From JBPBQZ01 sp050955105 (GTDB lineage: Bacteria > Pseudomonadota > Gammaproteobacteria > Burkholderiales > Burkholderiaceae), in assembly GCA_050955105.1 (NCBI GenBank), contig JBPBQZ010000132.1, positions 1-14,347 on the forward strand: 14,347 nt of DNA. The letters run 5' to 3'. Positions 1-7,067 of this stretch are shown in pieces. The notes below the pieces were generated by a model. The model was not told where the DNA came from and did not search any database. It saw only the letters and a program-made list of their open reading frames with translations. A program made the translations under genes and the position numbers. Each line of letters begins with the position of its first letter. Within the stretch, counting starts at the first letter, position 1.

Positions 1-951
1 CGGGCGGTGCCGAAAGGTTTGCCGCCCGAACCTGACGCGCGCGCCGATGCGCCGCTCGCGGCGCTCGAGCGCACGCGTCGCCGCACGTTGTTGTGCCTGC
101 ATGTGGCGCTGGGCGGCATCGTCGGCGTGACGGTGTTCCGCTTCTTCGGGCCGGCTGCGCGACAGCGCATCATAAAAGGCTGGTCACAGCGGTTACTGAG
201 TTTGTGCGGGGTGCGCCTGGTCGTGCACGATCACAGCACCGCAGCGATCACAGGCGGCGCGCTGCTGGTCTCGAATCACGTTTCCTGGATCGATATCTAC
301 GTGATCGATGCCTGGCGGCCGACGCCGTTTATCGCCAAGGCGGAGATCGCCCGCTGGCCGGTAATCGGCATGCTGGCCAAGCTGATCGGCACGATTTTCA
401 TCGAGCGCGAGAAGCGCGGCGATGCCCGGCGTATTGCCGAACAGCTGTCGCAGCGCCTGTCTGGGGGCGGGCAGGTGGTGCTGTTTCCTGAAGGCACCAC
501 GTCCGATGGCGTCGACCTGCTGCCGTTTCACGCCAGCCTGTTCGAGGGCGCGGTGCAAGCGGGCGCGCCGGTGCAGCCCTTGTGCCTGCTTTATGAAGAT
601 GCGTTGGGAAGACAGTCGCTGGCGCCGGCTTTCGTCGGCGATCTGACCTTGTTCGATACCTTGACGGCACTGCTGCGCCAACGGCCGGTCACTGCGCATC
701 TTTATTTAGGGAAGCCGATCGCCCCTGGTTTGCCGCGGCGCGCGCTGACCGCGCAAGCCGAGTTGGCGGTGCAGGCGGCGTTGCAGACGCTGCAAGCCAG
801 CGTCGCGCCGGCGCCGGCCGAGCAACTGGCCGCGCTGCGCGCGAATGTATCCGGCAGCGGCGCCGATTTCGTCCGGCAGTTGCGCAGTCGAGCGGCGCGC
901 ACGGAGGCGGCTCGCAGCGTTGCCGCGGAGCCGGTGGATCGGGCCGAATAG
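1..951 (+). CDS. lysophospholipid / 1-acyl-sn-glycerol-3-phosphate acyltransferase (PlsC/OlsA type), 5' end uncertain
   Basis: A membrane acyltransferase that would transfer an acyl chain to a lysophospholipid or lyso-lipid acceptor at the inner membrane. Counting from the GTG at 7, it has 314 residues. The family motifs are clear: NHVSWID (H91-X4-D96, the catalytic HX4D box), FIAKAEI near residue 108 and FPEGTT at 160-165 (acceptor-binding block). A hydrophobic stretch at about residues 28-47 probably anchors the N terminus. After about residue 235 an Ala-rich tail with little recognisable structure follows. The frame is open to base 1, so the true start may be the GTG at 7 or lie outside the window; no ribosome binding site can be judged in six bases. 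The gene converges on apaH. The motifs do not separate PlsC (phosphatidic acid synthesis) from OlsA (ornithine lipid synthesis), so I give no symbol. Family membership is confident, substrate is not. Confidence 0.88.
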   Translation, partial: RAVPKGLPPEPDARADAPLAALERTRRRTLLCLHVALGGIVGVTVFRFFGPAARQRIIKGWSQRLLSLCGVRLVVHDHSTAAITGGALLVSNHVSWIDIYVIDAWRPTPFIAKAEIARWPVIGMLAKLIGTIFIEREKRGDARRIAEQLSQRLSGGGQVVLFPEGTTSDGVDLLPFHASLFEGAVQAGAPVQPLCLLYEDALGRQSLAPAFVGDLTLFDTLTALLRQRPVTAHLYLGKPIAPGLPRRALTAQAELAVQAALQTLQASVAPAPAEQLAALRANVSGSGADFVRQLRSRAARTEAARSVAAEPVDRAE

Positions 952-999
952 GCGCGCAGCCAACTCGCAAAGCGTTCGGGACGGGTGCGAAAATAGCGC

Positions 1000-2058
1000 T
1001 CAGTCGCGTGGCGGCTCCGCAGGTGTCGAGTCCGTGACATCCGTCCGACTCGTATCGGTGCTCAGGTGAGTGATGGCCGACGCGGGCGCGCTGACGATGC
1101 GCGGGGCGCAGCGCACTTGCAGAATAGTGCGCTCGGCAGGTGCCACGTCGAGCCGCACGGCACTCAGGGCATTGCCCCATACGCAGCCGCTGTCCAACGC
1201 ACAGAGATTGTCTTCCAGCCGCAGCCCGAGTGCCGCCCAATGGCCAAACACCGTGGTGACGTTGCGCGTGGCGCGGGTCGGCACCTTGAACCAGGGCATG
1301 CAGCCGGGCGGCGCATCGTCCAGCCCGCCTTTGGCGCGCAACTCCATCCTTCCCTCTGCATCACAAAACCGCAGCCGCGTCAGCGCATTGACGATGGCGC
1401 GGTGGCGCGCCTCGCCGCTCAAGCCATCGTGCCATTGGGCCGGCTCATTGCCGAACAGGGTGCGCATAAAGCTGCGCCAGTCGTCGGAACGCAGGCCATC
1501 TTCGACTTCTGCGGCGCGCGCGAGCGTGGCGGCGACGTCCCATTGCGGCGGTACGCCCGCATGGATCATCAGCAGGCCATTTTCATAGCGCGCCAGTGGC
1601 TGATGCCGCAACCAATCGATCATTGAGTCGGCGTCGGGTGCTTTCAAGATTTCGGCGATGGTGTCGCCGCGCTTCATCTCGCGCACGCCGGCCGCGACCC
1701 CGAGCAGATGCAGATCGTGATTGCCCAGTACCACGCTGGCGCGCGGCCCCAGGGCCATCACGGTACGCAACGTCGCCAGCGATGCCGGGCCGCGGTTGAT
1801 GAGATCGCCCGTCAACCACAGGCGCGGCGCCTGGGCGGCGGGCGCAACCTCGAAGGGCGTGTCGAAGGTGCTGTCCGCGCGCCCGTCGGCGGGGGCCGGC
1901 ACTGCGCTGGCCATGGCCTGGCGACGTGACCAGCCATCGATCTCATCGAGCAAGCGGAGAAAGGCATCATGGCAGCCCTGCAGATCGCCGATCCCGAAAA
2001 TCGGGCGGCGGCCGGCGGAGCCGGAAAAGGCGGGCGAGGAGGCGGAAGTGGCGTGCAT
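1000..2058 (-). CDS. apaH: bis(5'-nucleosyl)-tetraphosphatase, symmetrical (Ap4A hydrolase)
   Basis: A cytoplasmic metallophosphatase that cleaves diadenosine tetraphosphate to two ADP. The 352-residue product shows the phosphoprotein-phosphatase metal-binding blocks in order: GDLQGC (24-29), GDLINRGP (84-91) and GNHDLH (112-117), then MIHAG and VFGHW boxes carrying further histidines. The GDLQGC form and the VGD/TGDLxNRGP context are typical of ApaH rather than of general PPP phosphatases. It is longer than the roughly 270-280 residues I know for ApaH. There is a Pro/Ala-rich insert of about 25-30 residues between the first and second metal blocks (about 46-78), some 20 residues before the first block, and a Ser/Thr/Asp-rich C-terminal tail. 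The ATG at 2058 is the first start upstream of the first motif; the upstream sequence gives only a weak Shine-Dalgarno. It is transcribed divergently from the cellulose operon. Confidence 0.93.
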   Translation of the reverse strand: MHATSASSPAFSGSAGRRPIFGIGDLQGCHDAFLRLLDEIDGWSRRQAMASAVPAPADGRADSTFDTPFEVAPAAQAPRLWLTGDLINRGPASLATLRTVMALGPRASVVLGNHDLHLLGVAAGVREMKRGDTIAEILKAPDADSMIDWLRHQPLARYENGLLMIHAGVPPQWDVAATLARAAEVEDGLRSDDWRSFMRTLFGNEPAQWHDGLSGEARHRAIVNALTRLRFCDAEGRMELRAKGGLDDAPPGCMPWFKVPTRATRNVTTVFGHWAALGLRLEDNLCALDSGCVWGNALSAVRLDVAPAERTILQVRCAPRIVSAPASAITHLSTDTSRTDVTDSTPAEPPRD

Positions 2059-2190
2059 GACTTAAAACAGATTAACTCTCGAATTACTCGGGAAACACTT
2101 TGCTGATGGTATCGATAACTCATTATGCATGCACCCGCCAAGCTGTTGTCGAACGCTGACGAAAATGCACCTTTGCTGTGAAAATCGTCT

Positions 2191-2217
2191 TGGACAGAAT
2201 TACTAATGAGATATGAT
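2191..2217 (+). promoter_or_regulatory. candidate sigma70-type promoter for the bcs operon
   Basis: TGGACA (2191-2196, five of six to TTGACA) and TATGAT (2212-2217, five of six to TATAAT) are separated by 15 bases; the alternative -35 TTGGAC at 2190 gives a 16-base spacer. It is the best-looking promoter in the gap. Transcription would start near 2224, leaving a leader of about 157 bases before bcsD. The spacer is slightly short and this is prediction by eye only. Confidence 0.4.
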
Positions 2218-2221
2218 GCAC

Positions 2222-2242
2222 TCGCCATGAGTGGGTTGGCGA
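2222..2242. promoter_or_regulatory. interrupted palindrome at the predicted transcription start, possible operator or leader hairpin
   Basis: TCGCCA (2222-2227) and TGGCGA (2237-2242) are exact reverse complements separated by 9 bases. The dyad sits just downstream of the candidate -10, where a repressor operator would be expected; in RNA it would be a small hairpin at the very 5' end of the message. One such palindrome is expected by chance in a gap this size, so position is the only argument for it. Confidence 0.25.
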
Positions 2243-2380
2243 ACAGATATATGGCTTCGAGGGCGGCTCAAAATGCCAGTGAATTTCGAGAGTTGTCGAA
2301 TATCGAGACATGTATCGGGTGAGGACTTGTCCGCATCCATGCGTATACGACCCGCGTACATTTAGAAATCAAGACCAGGC

Positions 2381-2848
2381 ATGATGGAACAACAACAGGC
2401 AATGCTCGAGTACTTCCAGGTGAAGCACTGCTCGAGCCAATGGCGTGACTTTCTTGGCGCGCTCGGCGAGGAATTCGAGAACCAACTCGACCTTCCGGAA
2501 CTGCGTGCGCTAATGGCACGGATTGGCGAGCGCTTCGCCCCGCGCAGCGCACTGGGAACCTGCGAGACGCTCGACGAACTCGAGGCCGAAATCAATCGCA
2601 TCTGGTTCGGACTCGACTGGGGTTGGGTAGCAATTACGGACCACGGCGACCATCTGGGCATCGCGCATTATTGCGCACCGCTGCTCACCGGTTTCGGCGG
2701 GCGTTCGGCTGCCTGGATCCCGGCTTTCCTGGAAGGGGTCTATCAGCACTGGTTCAGTACGCTCGGGATCGATCCCGCGCTGCGCGTGCGCGAGGACGCG
2801 CAAATCAATCCCGATGCTGGCATCTTAGCGTTCAAGCTGGCCCGATAA
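2381..2848 (+). CDS. bcsD: cellulose synthase subunit BcsD
   Basis: A 155-residue protein of the BcsD (AcsD) family, close to the roughly 156 residues known for Komagataeibacter BcsD. In that family it forms ring-like octamers that help align nascent glucan chains for ordered export, and its presence defines type I cellulose operons. Recognisable family features are the aromatic N-terminal segment (MLEYFQVKHC near 8-17), the acidic helix around FENQLDLPELRALM, the IWFGLDWGWV block near 73-82 and the conserved C-terminal segment (AWIPAFLEGVYQHWF near 111-125). There is no signal peptide or membrane segment, so the sequence predicts a cytoplasmic protein. Two adjacent ATG codons (2381, 2384) are possible starts; only a weak AGG precedes them. 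It is the first gene of the operon, about 157 bases after the candidate transcription start and 101 bases before bcsP. Confidence 0.92.
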   Translation: MMEQQQAMLEYFQVKHCSSQWRDFLGALGEEFENQLDLPELRALMARIGERFAPRSALGTCETLDELEAEINRIWFGLDWGWVAITDHGDHLGIAHYCAPLLTGFGGRSAAWIPAFLEGVYQHWFSTLGIDPALRVREDAQINPDAGILAFKLAR

Positions 2849-2894
2849 TATGGTCGGCCCGAGGCGCGCCAGTTCCCAATATGTACTCGCTGGT

Positions 2895-2907
2895 GCGGCC
2901 TTGCCGC
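2895..2907 (+). other. small GC hairpin in the bcsD-bcsP spacer
   Basis: GCGGC (2895-2899) and GCCGC (2903-2907) could pair around a 3-base loop. No T-run follows, so it is not a convincing terminator. It might protect or attenuate message between bcsD and the coupled genes downstream. A hairpin this short is common in GC-rich DNA. Confidence 0.15.
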
Positions 2908-2936
2908 GTCTGATCGGGCACATTGAGCCAGTGCGA

Positions 2937-2942
2937 AGAGGG
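2937..2942 (+). promoter_or_regulatory. ribosome binding site that sets the bcsP start
   Basis: AGAGGG lies 7 bases before the ATG at 2950. An in-frame TTG at 2923 has no such sequence upstream, so the ATG at 2950 is preferred. Confidence 0.7.
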
Positions 2943-2949
2943 TCGACCG

Positions 2950-3969
2950 ATGACCGCGTCTGAAGATATATCCAATCTGTTCCGCAAGTTCGGCGGCGAG
3001 GAAGACGGTTACCAAGAGATCGTCAAGCAGGACCAGGCGAGCGAATCGCGTGCGCGCTGGCCCTTGCTGTCGGCGGTGAACCTGTCGGACAACGCCGTGG
3101 CACCGGCAGTGAATCTGCCGGAAGGTCCGGCCGCGCCGACTGCGCCAATGAAAGCGGCGCCGACTTTGCACGCGCCGGCACCTGCCACGACCGCGCCGGC
3201 TGCCTCCGGACCATTCGGTCCTTCGAGCGTGCAAACCGAAGTTGCCTCGGCGCAAGATAGTGCCGATATCTACGTGCCCGGCCCCGATGAGACGGCGCTC
3301 GATGGTAACGGACGGGTGGAACCTGATTTAGCAAATTCACCCGACGCGCCAGCCGCGCGGGCGACTACCGTCATGAAAAATTTCCGTCGCCCGGGAACGC
3401 GGGCCGCCAAGCCTGCCGGTTCGCCATTGCCGGCGCGCAATCCGCGTGATCCGCGAGACGCCCTGCAGCGCTTCGCCGCGAATCCGTCCGCGCCGCGCGC
3501 CGGCGCCGGTTTGCGCGATGCCCGCTGGGCGCGGCCGGCAGCAGGTGCCGCCGCGCAAGTCGGCCCGGGGTCGACTTCGCAGTTTGCTTCGCAACCCGCC
3601 GTGCCGGCGGCTTTGCAGGCCGGCTCGCAGCCCGCGTCACAATCGGTTGCGCGGCCTGCTGCCGTGCCGCCGGTTTCACCGCCGCCGGCCACGCAAGGAA
3701 TCTGGCGAGCCACACCGCCGCCTGTCGTGCATCCGGCTCCCGCGCCACGCCGCGAAGGCTCGCTGCTGGGACGCATGTTTGCCAACACCTCGCAAGCGGC
3801 CGCCGTGCCGGCGCCGGTTGAGCCCCCGCCCGTGCAGGGTGCGCTCGCGGTGCCGCGGGATTTGTCGAGCGTATTCACGCGTCTCGCCGGCAAGCCTGCC
3901 GCACCGGCAGCCACCGAGCAGCCGGCTGCCACGGGTGCTTCGTTGTCCGAACGCCTGAATCGCCTGTGA
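2950..3969 (+). CDS. bcsP: cellulose biosynthesis protein BcsP (proline-rich, BcsR-like N terminus)
   Basis: A 339-residue cytoplasmic protein with no signal peptide or membrane segment. Its position directly before bcsQ is that of bcsR in enterobacteria. The N terminus (YQEI at 21-24, then RARWPLL at 34-40) resembles the tyrosine-acidic to RWPLL block of the small BcsR protein as I remember it. About residues 45-300 are Pro/Ala/Gln/Ser-rich and low in hydrophobic core residues, so probably disordered. Short helix-like motifs punctuate it: DISNLFRKFGG (6-16), SLLGRMFAN (271-279), DLSSVFTRLAG (304-314) and SLSERLNRL (331-339). The first and third are clearly related. BcsP is known as a proline-rich protein of betaproteobacterial type I operons; a role tethering BcsD, BcsQ and the synthase is inference. 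Its TGA overlaps the GTG of bcsQ. Confidence 0.85.
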   Translation: MTASEDISNLFRKFGGEEDGYQEIVKQDQASESRARWPLLSAVNLSDNAVAPAVNLPEGPAAPTAPMKAAPTLHAPAPATTAPAASGPFGPSSVQTEVASAQDSADIYVPGPDETALDGNGRVEPDLANSPDAPAARATTVMKNFRRPGTRAAKPAGSPLPARNPRDPRDALQRFAANPSAPRAGAGLRDARWARPAAGAAAQVGPGSTSQFASQPAVPAALQAGSQPASQSVARPAAVPPVSPPPATQGIWRATPPPVVHPAPAPRREGSLLGRMFANTSQAAAVPAPVEPPPVQGALAVPRDLSSVFTRLAGKPAAPAATEQPAATGASLSERLNRL

Positions 3970-4745
3970 ATATCGTAGCAGTGGTATCGGCAAAGGGTGG
4001 CGTAGGCAAGACCACCGTGGCGGCGAATCTTGCGGCGGCAGTAGTGGCCGCCGGCCGCCGCGTCACCGTTATCGATCTCGATCCCCAAAACGCCTTGCGC
4101 CTGCACTTCGGCATGCCACCCGAGCGCATCGAGGGCACCTCGCGTGCCACGCTTGGCGGCGCGCCGTGGAGCTCGGTGGTCTACGCGGGCCGCGGCGGCG
4201 TATCGGTGCTGCCGTATGGAGCGGTCAACGAAACCGACCGGCATAGCTTCGAGCAGCATCTGGATACCCATCCAGACTGGTTGCACTCGAATCTGCGCTC
4301 GCTCGACCCAGCCTCTACCGAACTGGTGATCATCGATACGCCGCCGGGGCCATCCGTGTATTTGCGGCAGGCACTGTCGACCGCACATTTCGCATTGACG
4401 GTGGTGCTGGCCGATGCGGCGTCTTACGCGACGATTCCGATGATGGAAGGGCTGCTGGGCACCTATTGCGCCGAGCGCGCCGATTTCGTTGGCGTGGCAT
4501 ACGTGATGAACCAGGTCGACCAATCGCGCCAGCTTGGCCGTGACGTGGTCAAGGTATTGCGCAACACACTGGGCAGCCGGGTGTTTCCCGGCTTGATCCA
4601 TCAGGATCAGGCAGTGGGCGAAGCACTGGCCTGCGATCAGACGGTGCTGGAATACGACGCCTTATGCCAAGCGACGCAGGATTTCAAAGCCTGTGCGCAG
4701 TGGGTGATGAACGCACTGGATGGTGCGCCGGGGAAAAGGTCATGA
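3966..4745 (+). CDS. bcsQ: cellulose biosynthesis MinD/ParA-like ATPase BcsQ
   Basis: A 259-residue SIMIBI-class ATPase of the MinD/ParA family that in cellulose producers associates with the synthase at the inner membrane and is needed for its assembly or polar placement. The deviant Walker A box KGGVGKTT (10-17) has both lysines (K10, K15). The switch region VIDLDPQ carries D37 and D39, and the Walker B-like VIIDTPPG has D124. The length is normal and the frame is intact. The start is a GTG at 3966 that overlaps the bcsP stop (GTGA), with no clear Shine-Dalgarno, so translation probably depends on coupling to bcsP. The end overlaps the bcsA ATG in an ATGA. In enterobacteria BcsQ works as a complex with BcsR; here the BcsR-like head of BcsP is the obvious partner, by inference. 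Confidence 0.93.
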   Translation: MNIVAVVSAKGGVGKTTVAANLAAAVVAAGRRVTVIDLDPQNALRLHFGMPPERIEGTSRATLGGAPWSSVVYAGRGGVSVLPYGAVNETDRHSFEQHLDTHPDWLHSNLRSLDPASTELVIIDTPPGPSVYLRQALSTAHFALTVVLADAASYATIPMMEGLLGTYCAERADFVGVAYVMNQVDQSRQLGRDVVKVLRNTLGSRVFPGLIHQDQAVGEALACDQTVLEYDALCQATQDFKACAQWVMNALDGAPGKRS

Positions 4746-7066
4746 AATTGCGGCGATCGAAGCAAGCTGCCACGGCGGCAGCGGGCAGCCCTATGCCGGA
4801 AGCGGCGGGGGGCGCCAGAGCGCGCAGTGCCGGCGATCCGGGCGATGTGTCGCTGACACGCGGGGAAGCGCAAAGCAGCAATACCTTGGGCGGCGCGCGC
4901 TTCGAGCGCTGGGGCATGCGCTTCGTCGAACACGGTTTTTGGGACGTCAAGCCGGTAAGGTGGGCGCTGTTCACGCTGGCGCTGCTGGTGTTCGTGTTCG
5001 TCATAACGGTGCCGCTCGAAGCTACGCAGCAGGCGATCTTCGCGGGCGCGTGCCTGCTGTTCGCGCTGTATCTGCGCGGCATGTCGGGGCGTTTGGTGTC
5101 GCTGACCATGATCGTGCTGTCGTCGATCGCGACCACGCGCTATATGTATTGGCGTTTCACTGAAACGCTGTCGTGGGAAACGCCGCTCGACACCATCTGC
5201 GGATTGTTGCTGCTGCTGGCCGAGGTCTATGCGGCACTGGTGCTGCTGCTCGGTTACTTTCAGACCGCCTGGCCGCTCGGCCGCAAGCCGGTGCCGCTGC
5301 CGCGCGACGTGTCGACCTGGCCGACGGTGGACGTGTTCATCCCCAGCTATAACGAGCCGCTCGGCGTGGTCAAGCCAACCGTGTTCGCCGCGATGGCGCT
5401 CGACTACCCACGCGACAAGCTGCGCATCCATGTGCTCGACGACGGCCGACGTCCCGAATTCAAGGAGTTTTGCGAGAAGGTCGGCGTCAATTGGGTAATC
5501 CGCAATCACAATCGCCACGCCAAGGCCGGCAACATCAACGAGGCGCTGAAGAATACCGACGGGGAATACCTGGCGATCTTCGATTGCGACCACATCCCCA
5601 CGCGCTCTTTTCTGCAGATCGCCGTCGGCTGGTTCCTCAAGGACCAGAAGCTGGCAATGCTGCAAACGCCTCACCATTTCTTCTCGCCCGATCCCTTCGA
5701 GAAGAACCTCGGCACCTTCCGCAAGGTGCCTAACGAGGGCGAACTGTTCTACGGCCTGGTGCAGGATGGCAACGATTTGTGGGATGCGACGTTCTTCTGC
5801 GGCTCGTGTGCGGTGCTGCGGCGCGCGCCCACCATGGAAGTGGGCGGCATTGCCGTCGAGACCGTCACGGAAGACGCGCATACCGCGCTGAAAATGCATC
5901 GGCTCGGCTATTCGACCGCTTACCTGTCGATTCCACAGGCAGCCGGGCTGGCTACTGAAAGTCTGTCGGGTCATATCGGCCAGCGGATTCGCTGGGCGCG
6001 CGGCATGGCGCAGATTTTCCGCGTCGACAATCCCTTGCTGGGCCGCGGGCTCAGCCTGGGTCAGCGCATGTGCTACGCCAACGCGATGATGCACTTCTTC
6101 TACGGGCTGCCGCGCATCGTGTTCCTCACGGCGCCGCTGTTTTTCCTGTTTTTGAATGCGCACGTTATCCAGGCTTCGGCCCTGATGATCGCGCTGTACG
6201 CGGCGCCGCACATTCTGCATGCGAACGTCACCAATTCGCGCATGCAGCGCGATTTCCGCCATTCATTCTGGGCCGAGGTGTACGAGTCGGTGCTGGCCTG
6301 GTACATCATGCGGCCGACCTTGATGGCGCTGATCAATCCGAAGCTGGGCAAATTCAATGTGACGGCCAAGGGCGGCCGCATCGAAGAGGAATACTTCGAC
6401 TGGAACATCTCACGCCCCTATCTGGTGTTGCTGACGCTCAACCTGCTGGGCTTCGTAATCGGCCTGGTGCGCATCTTCTTTTCGACCACCGGTGAGGTCA
6501 ATACCACGGTGTTGAATCTGGCATGGACGGTCTACAACATGCTGATTTTGGGCGCCAGCGTGGCGGCGGCCAGCGAGGCGCGCCAGGTACGCGATAGTCA
6601 TCGCGTATCGATGGTGCTGCGTGCGATGCTGCGTTTGCCCACTGGTCGCACCGTCGTGTGTGAAACCCTCGACTACTCGGAAGGCGGCCTGGGCCTGAAA
6701 TTGCCCGACGCCGCGCTCGCGCCGCTGGGGGAGCAGGTGACGGTGTCGCTGTATCGCGGCGAAGAGGAATTCGTGTTCCCCGCGTCGGTCGTGTTCAGTC
6801 ATGGCGTGCGCGTCGGCTTGCAATTCGCGCCTTTGACCACTTCGCAGGAAATCGATCTGGTGCAATGCACGTTTGCGCGTGCCGATGCCTGGACCGGTTG
6901 GTCGGAAGGGCGTCAACAAGACACGCCGCTGCGCGGCTTGGCGCATGTATTGCAAACGGGGCTTCGCGGCTTTTGGCACTTATTCAGACATATCGGCCGC
7001 GACGCAAGAAAACTAAGAACGGGAAAACTCGCGCCCGCCAAAGCGAGCCTGGATTCTGGAAGCTGA
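4742..7066 (+). CDS. bcsA: cellulose synthase catalytic subunit BcsA (UDP-forming, GT2 with PilZ domain)
   Basis: An inner-membrane processive GT2 enzyme that polymerises glucose from UDP-glucose into beta-1,4-glucan and moves the chain through its own channel. From the ATG at 4742 it has 774 residues. A charged, low-complexity N terminus (about 1-70) precedes several membrane segments. Catalytic motifs are all present: VDVFIPSYNEP (D197), VLDDG (D233/D234), DCD (D281, D283), FFCGS, TED (376-378, catalytic base D378) and QRIRW (414-418). The gating loop FNVTAK is at 538-543. The C-terminal PilZ c-di-GMP site has R617xxxR621 and D644xSxxG649, so c-di-GMP activation should be intact. Spacings between these motifs match what I know for Rhodobacter BcsA. 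The start overlaps the bcsQ stop (ATGA), with GGGA 7 bases and AAGG 2 bases upstream. In-frame starts further upstream lie inside bcsQ and are unlikely. Confidence 0.97.
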   Translation: MKLRRSKQAATAAAGSPMPEAAGGARARSAGDPGDVSLTRGEAQSSNTLGGARFERWGMRFVEHGFWDVKPVRWALFTLALLVFVFVITVPLEATQQAIFAGACLLFALYLRGMSGRLVSLTMIVLSSIATTRYMYWRFTETLSWETPLDTICGLLLLLAEVYAALVLLLGYFQTAWPLGRKPVPLPRDVSTWPTVDVFIPSYNEPLGVVKPTVFAAMALDYPRDKLRIHVLDDGRRPEFKEFCEKVGVNWVIRNHNRHAKAGNINEALKNTDGEYLAIFDCDHIPTRSFLQIAVGWFLKDQKLAMLQTPHHFFSPDPFEKNLGTFRKVPNEGELFYGLVQDGNDLWDATFFCGSCAVLRRAPTMEVGGIAVETVTEDAHTALKMHRLGYSTAYLSIPQAAGLATESLSGHIGQRIRWARGMAQIFRVDNPLLGRGLSLGQRMCYANAMMHFFYGLPRIVFLTAPLFFLFLNAHVIQASALMIALYAAPHILHANVTNSRMQRDFRHSFWAEVYESVLAWYIMRPTLMALINPKLGKFNVTAKGGRIEEEYFDWNISRPYLVLLTLNLLGFVIGLVRIFFSTTGEVNTTVLNLAWTVYNMLILGASVAAASEARQVRDSHRVSMVLRAMLRLPTGRTVVCETLDYSEGGLGLKLPDAALAPLGEQVTVSLYRGEEEFVFPASVVFSHGVRVGLQFAPLTTSQEIDLVQCTFARADAWTGWSEGRQQDTPLRGLAHVLQTGLRGFWHLFRHIGRDARKLRTGKLAPAKASLDSGS

Positions 7067-7067
7067 T

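Larger units (their letters stand above)
2145..2300 (+). repeat. two copies of GTTGTCGAA in the intergenic region
   Basis: The 9-mer GTTGTCGAA occurs at 2145-2153 and 2292-2300, one copy upstream and one downstream of the candidate promoter. The second copy forms the right half of a short dyad, TTCGA (2285-2289) with TCGAA (2296-2300), and TCGAGA recurs at 2286 and 2303. These could be regulator half-sites, but there is no direct support. Confidence 0.2.
2059..2380. other. divergent intergenic region apaH / bcsD, no convincing gene
   Basis: This 322-base gap lies between the apaH and bcsD starts and is visibly richer in A+T than its neighbours. The longest + strand ATG frame I found in it is 31 codons (2227-2322), with no ribosome binding site and no recognisable product; another is 17 codons (2106-2159). 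I consider neither real. By eye I found no GG-N10-GC sigma54 core on the + strand between 2101 and 2345. The supportable content is the promoter, palindrome and repeat entries listed separately. Confidence 0.8.

Noticed and set aside
965..990. TCGCA/TGCGA inverted repeat between the acyltransferase and apaH as a bidirectional terminator
   Set aside because: Five-base arms with a 16-base loop and no T-run; too weak to call a terminator.
2227..2322. 31-codon ATG frame in the apaH-bcsD gap
   Set aside because: No ribosome binding site, no recognisable product, and the ATG falls within the candidate dyad; chance frames of this size are expected.
2101..2345. sigma54 (GG-N10-GC) promoter for the bcs operon
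   Set aside because: I looked for the core spacing on the + strand by eye and found none that fits.
2838..2858. GGCC-containing hairpin at the end of bcsD as a terminator
   Set aside because: Only a bulged stem of about six pairs with no following T-run, and the downstream genes belong to the same operon.
3270..4601. 443-codon open frame on the - strand across bcsP and bcsQ
   Set aside because: Antisense shadow of two well-supported genes; Gly/Ala/Arg-rich low-complexity translation.
4637..6262. 541-codon open frame on the - strand across bcsA
   Set aside because: It lies wholly opposite a gene with every catalytic motif intact. Its translation is Arg/His/Gln-rich with no domain, as expected of the complement of GC-rich coding DNA.
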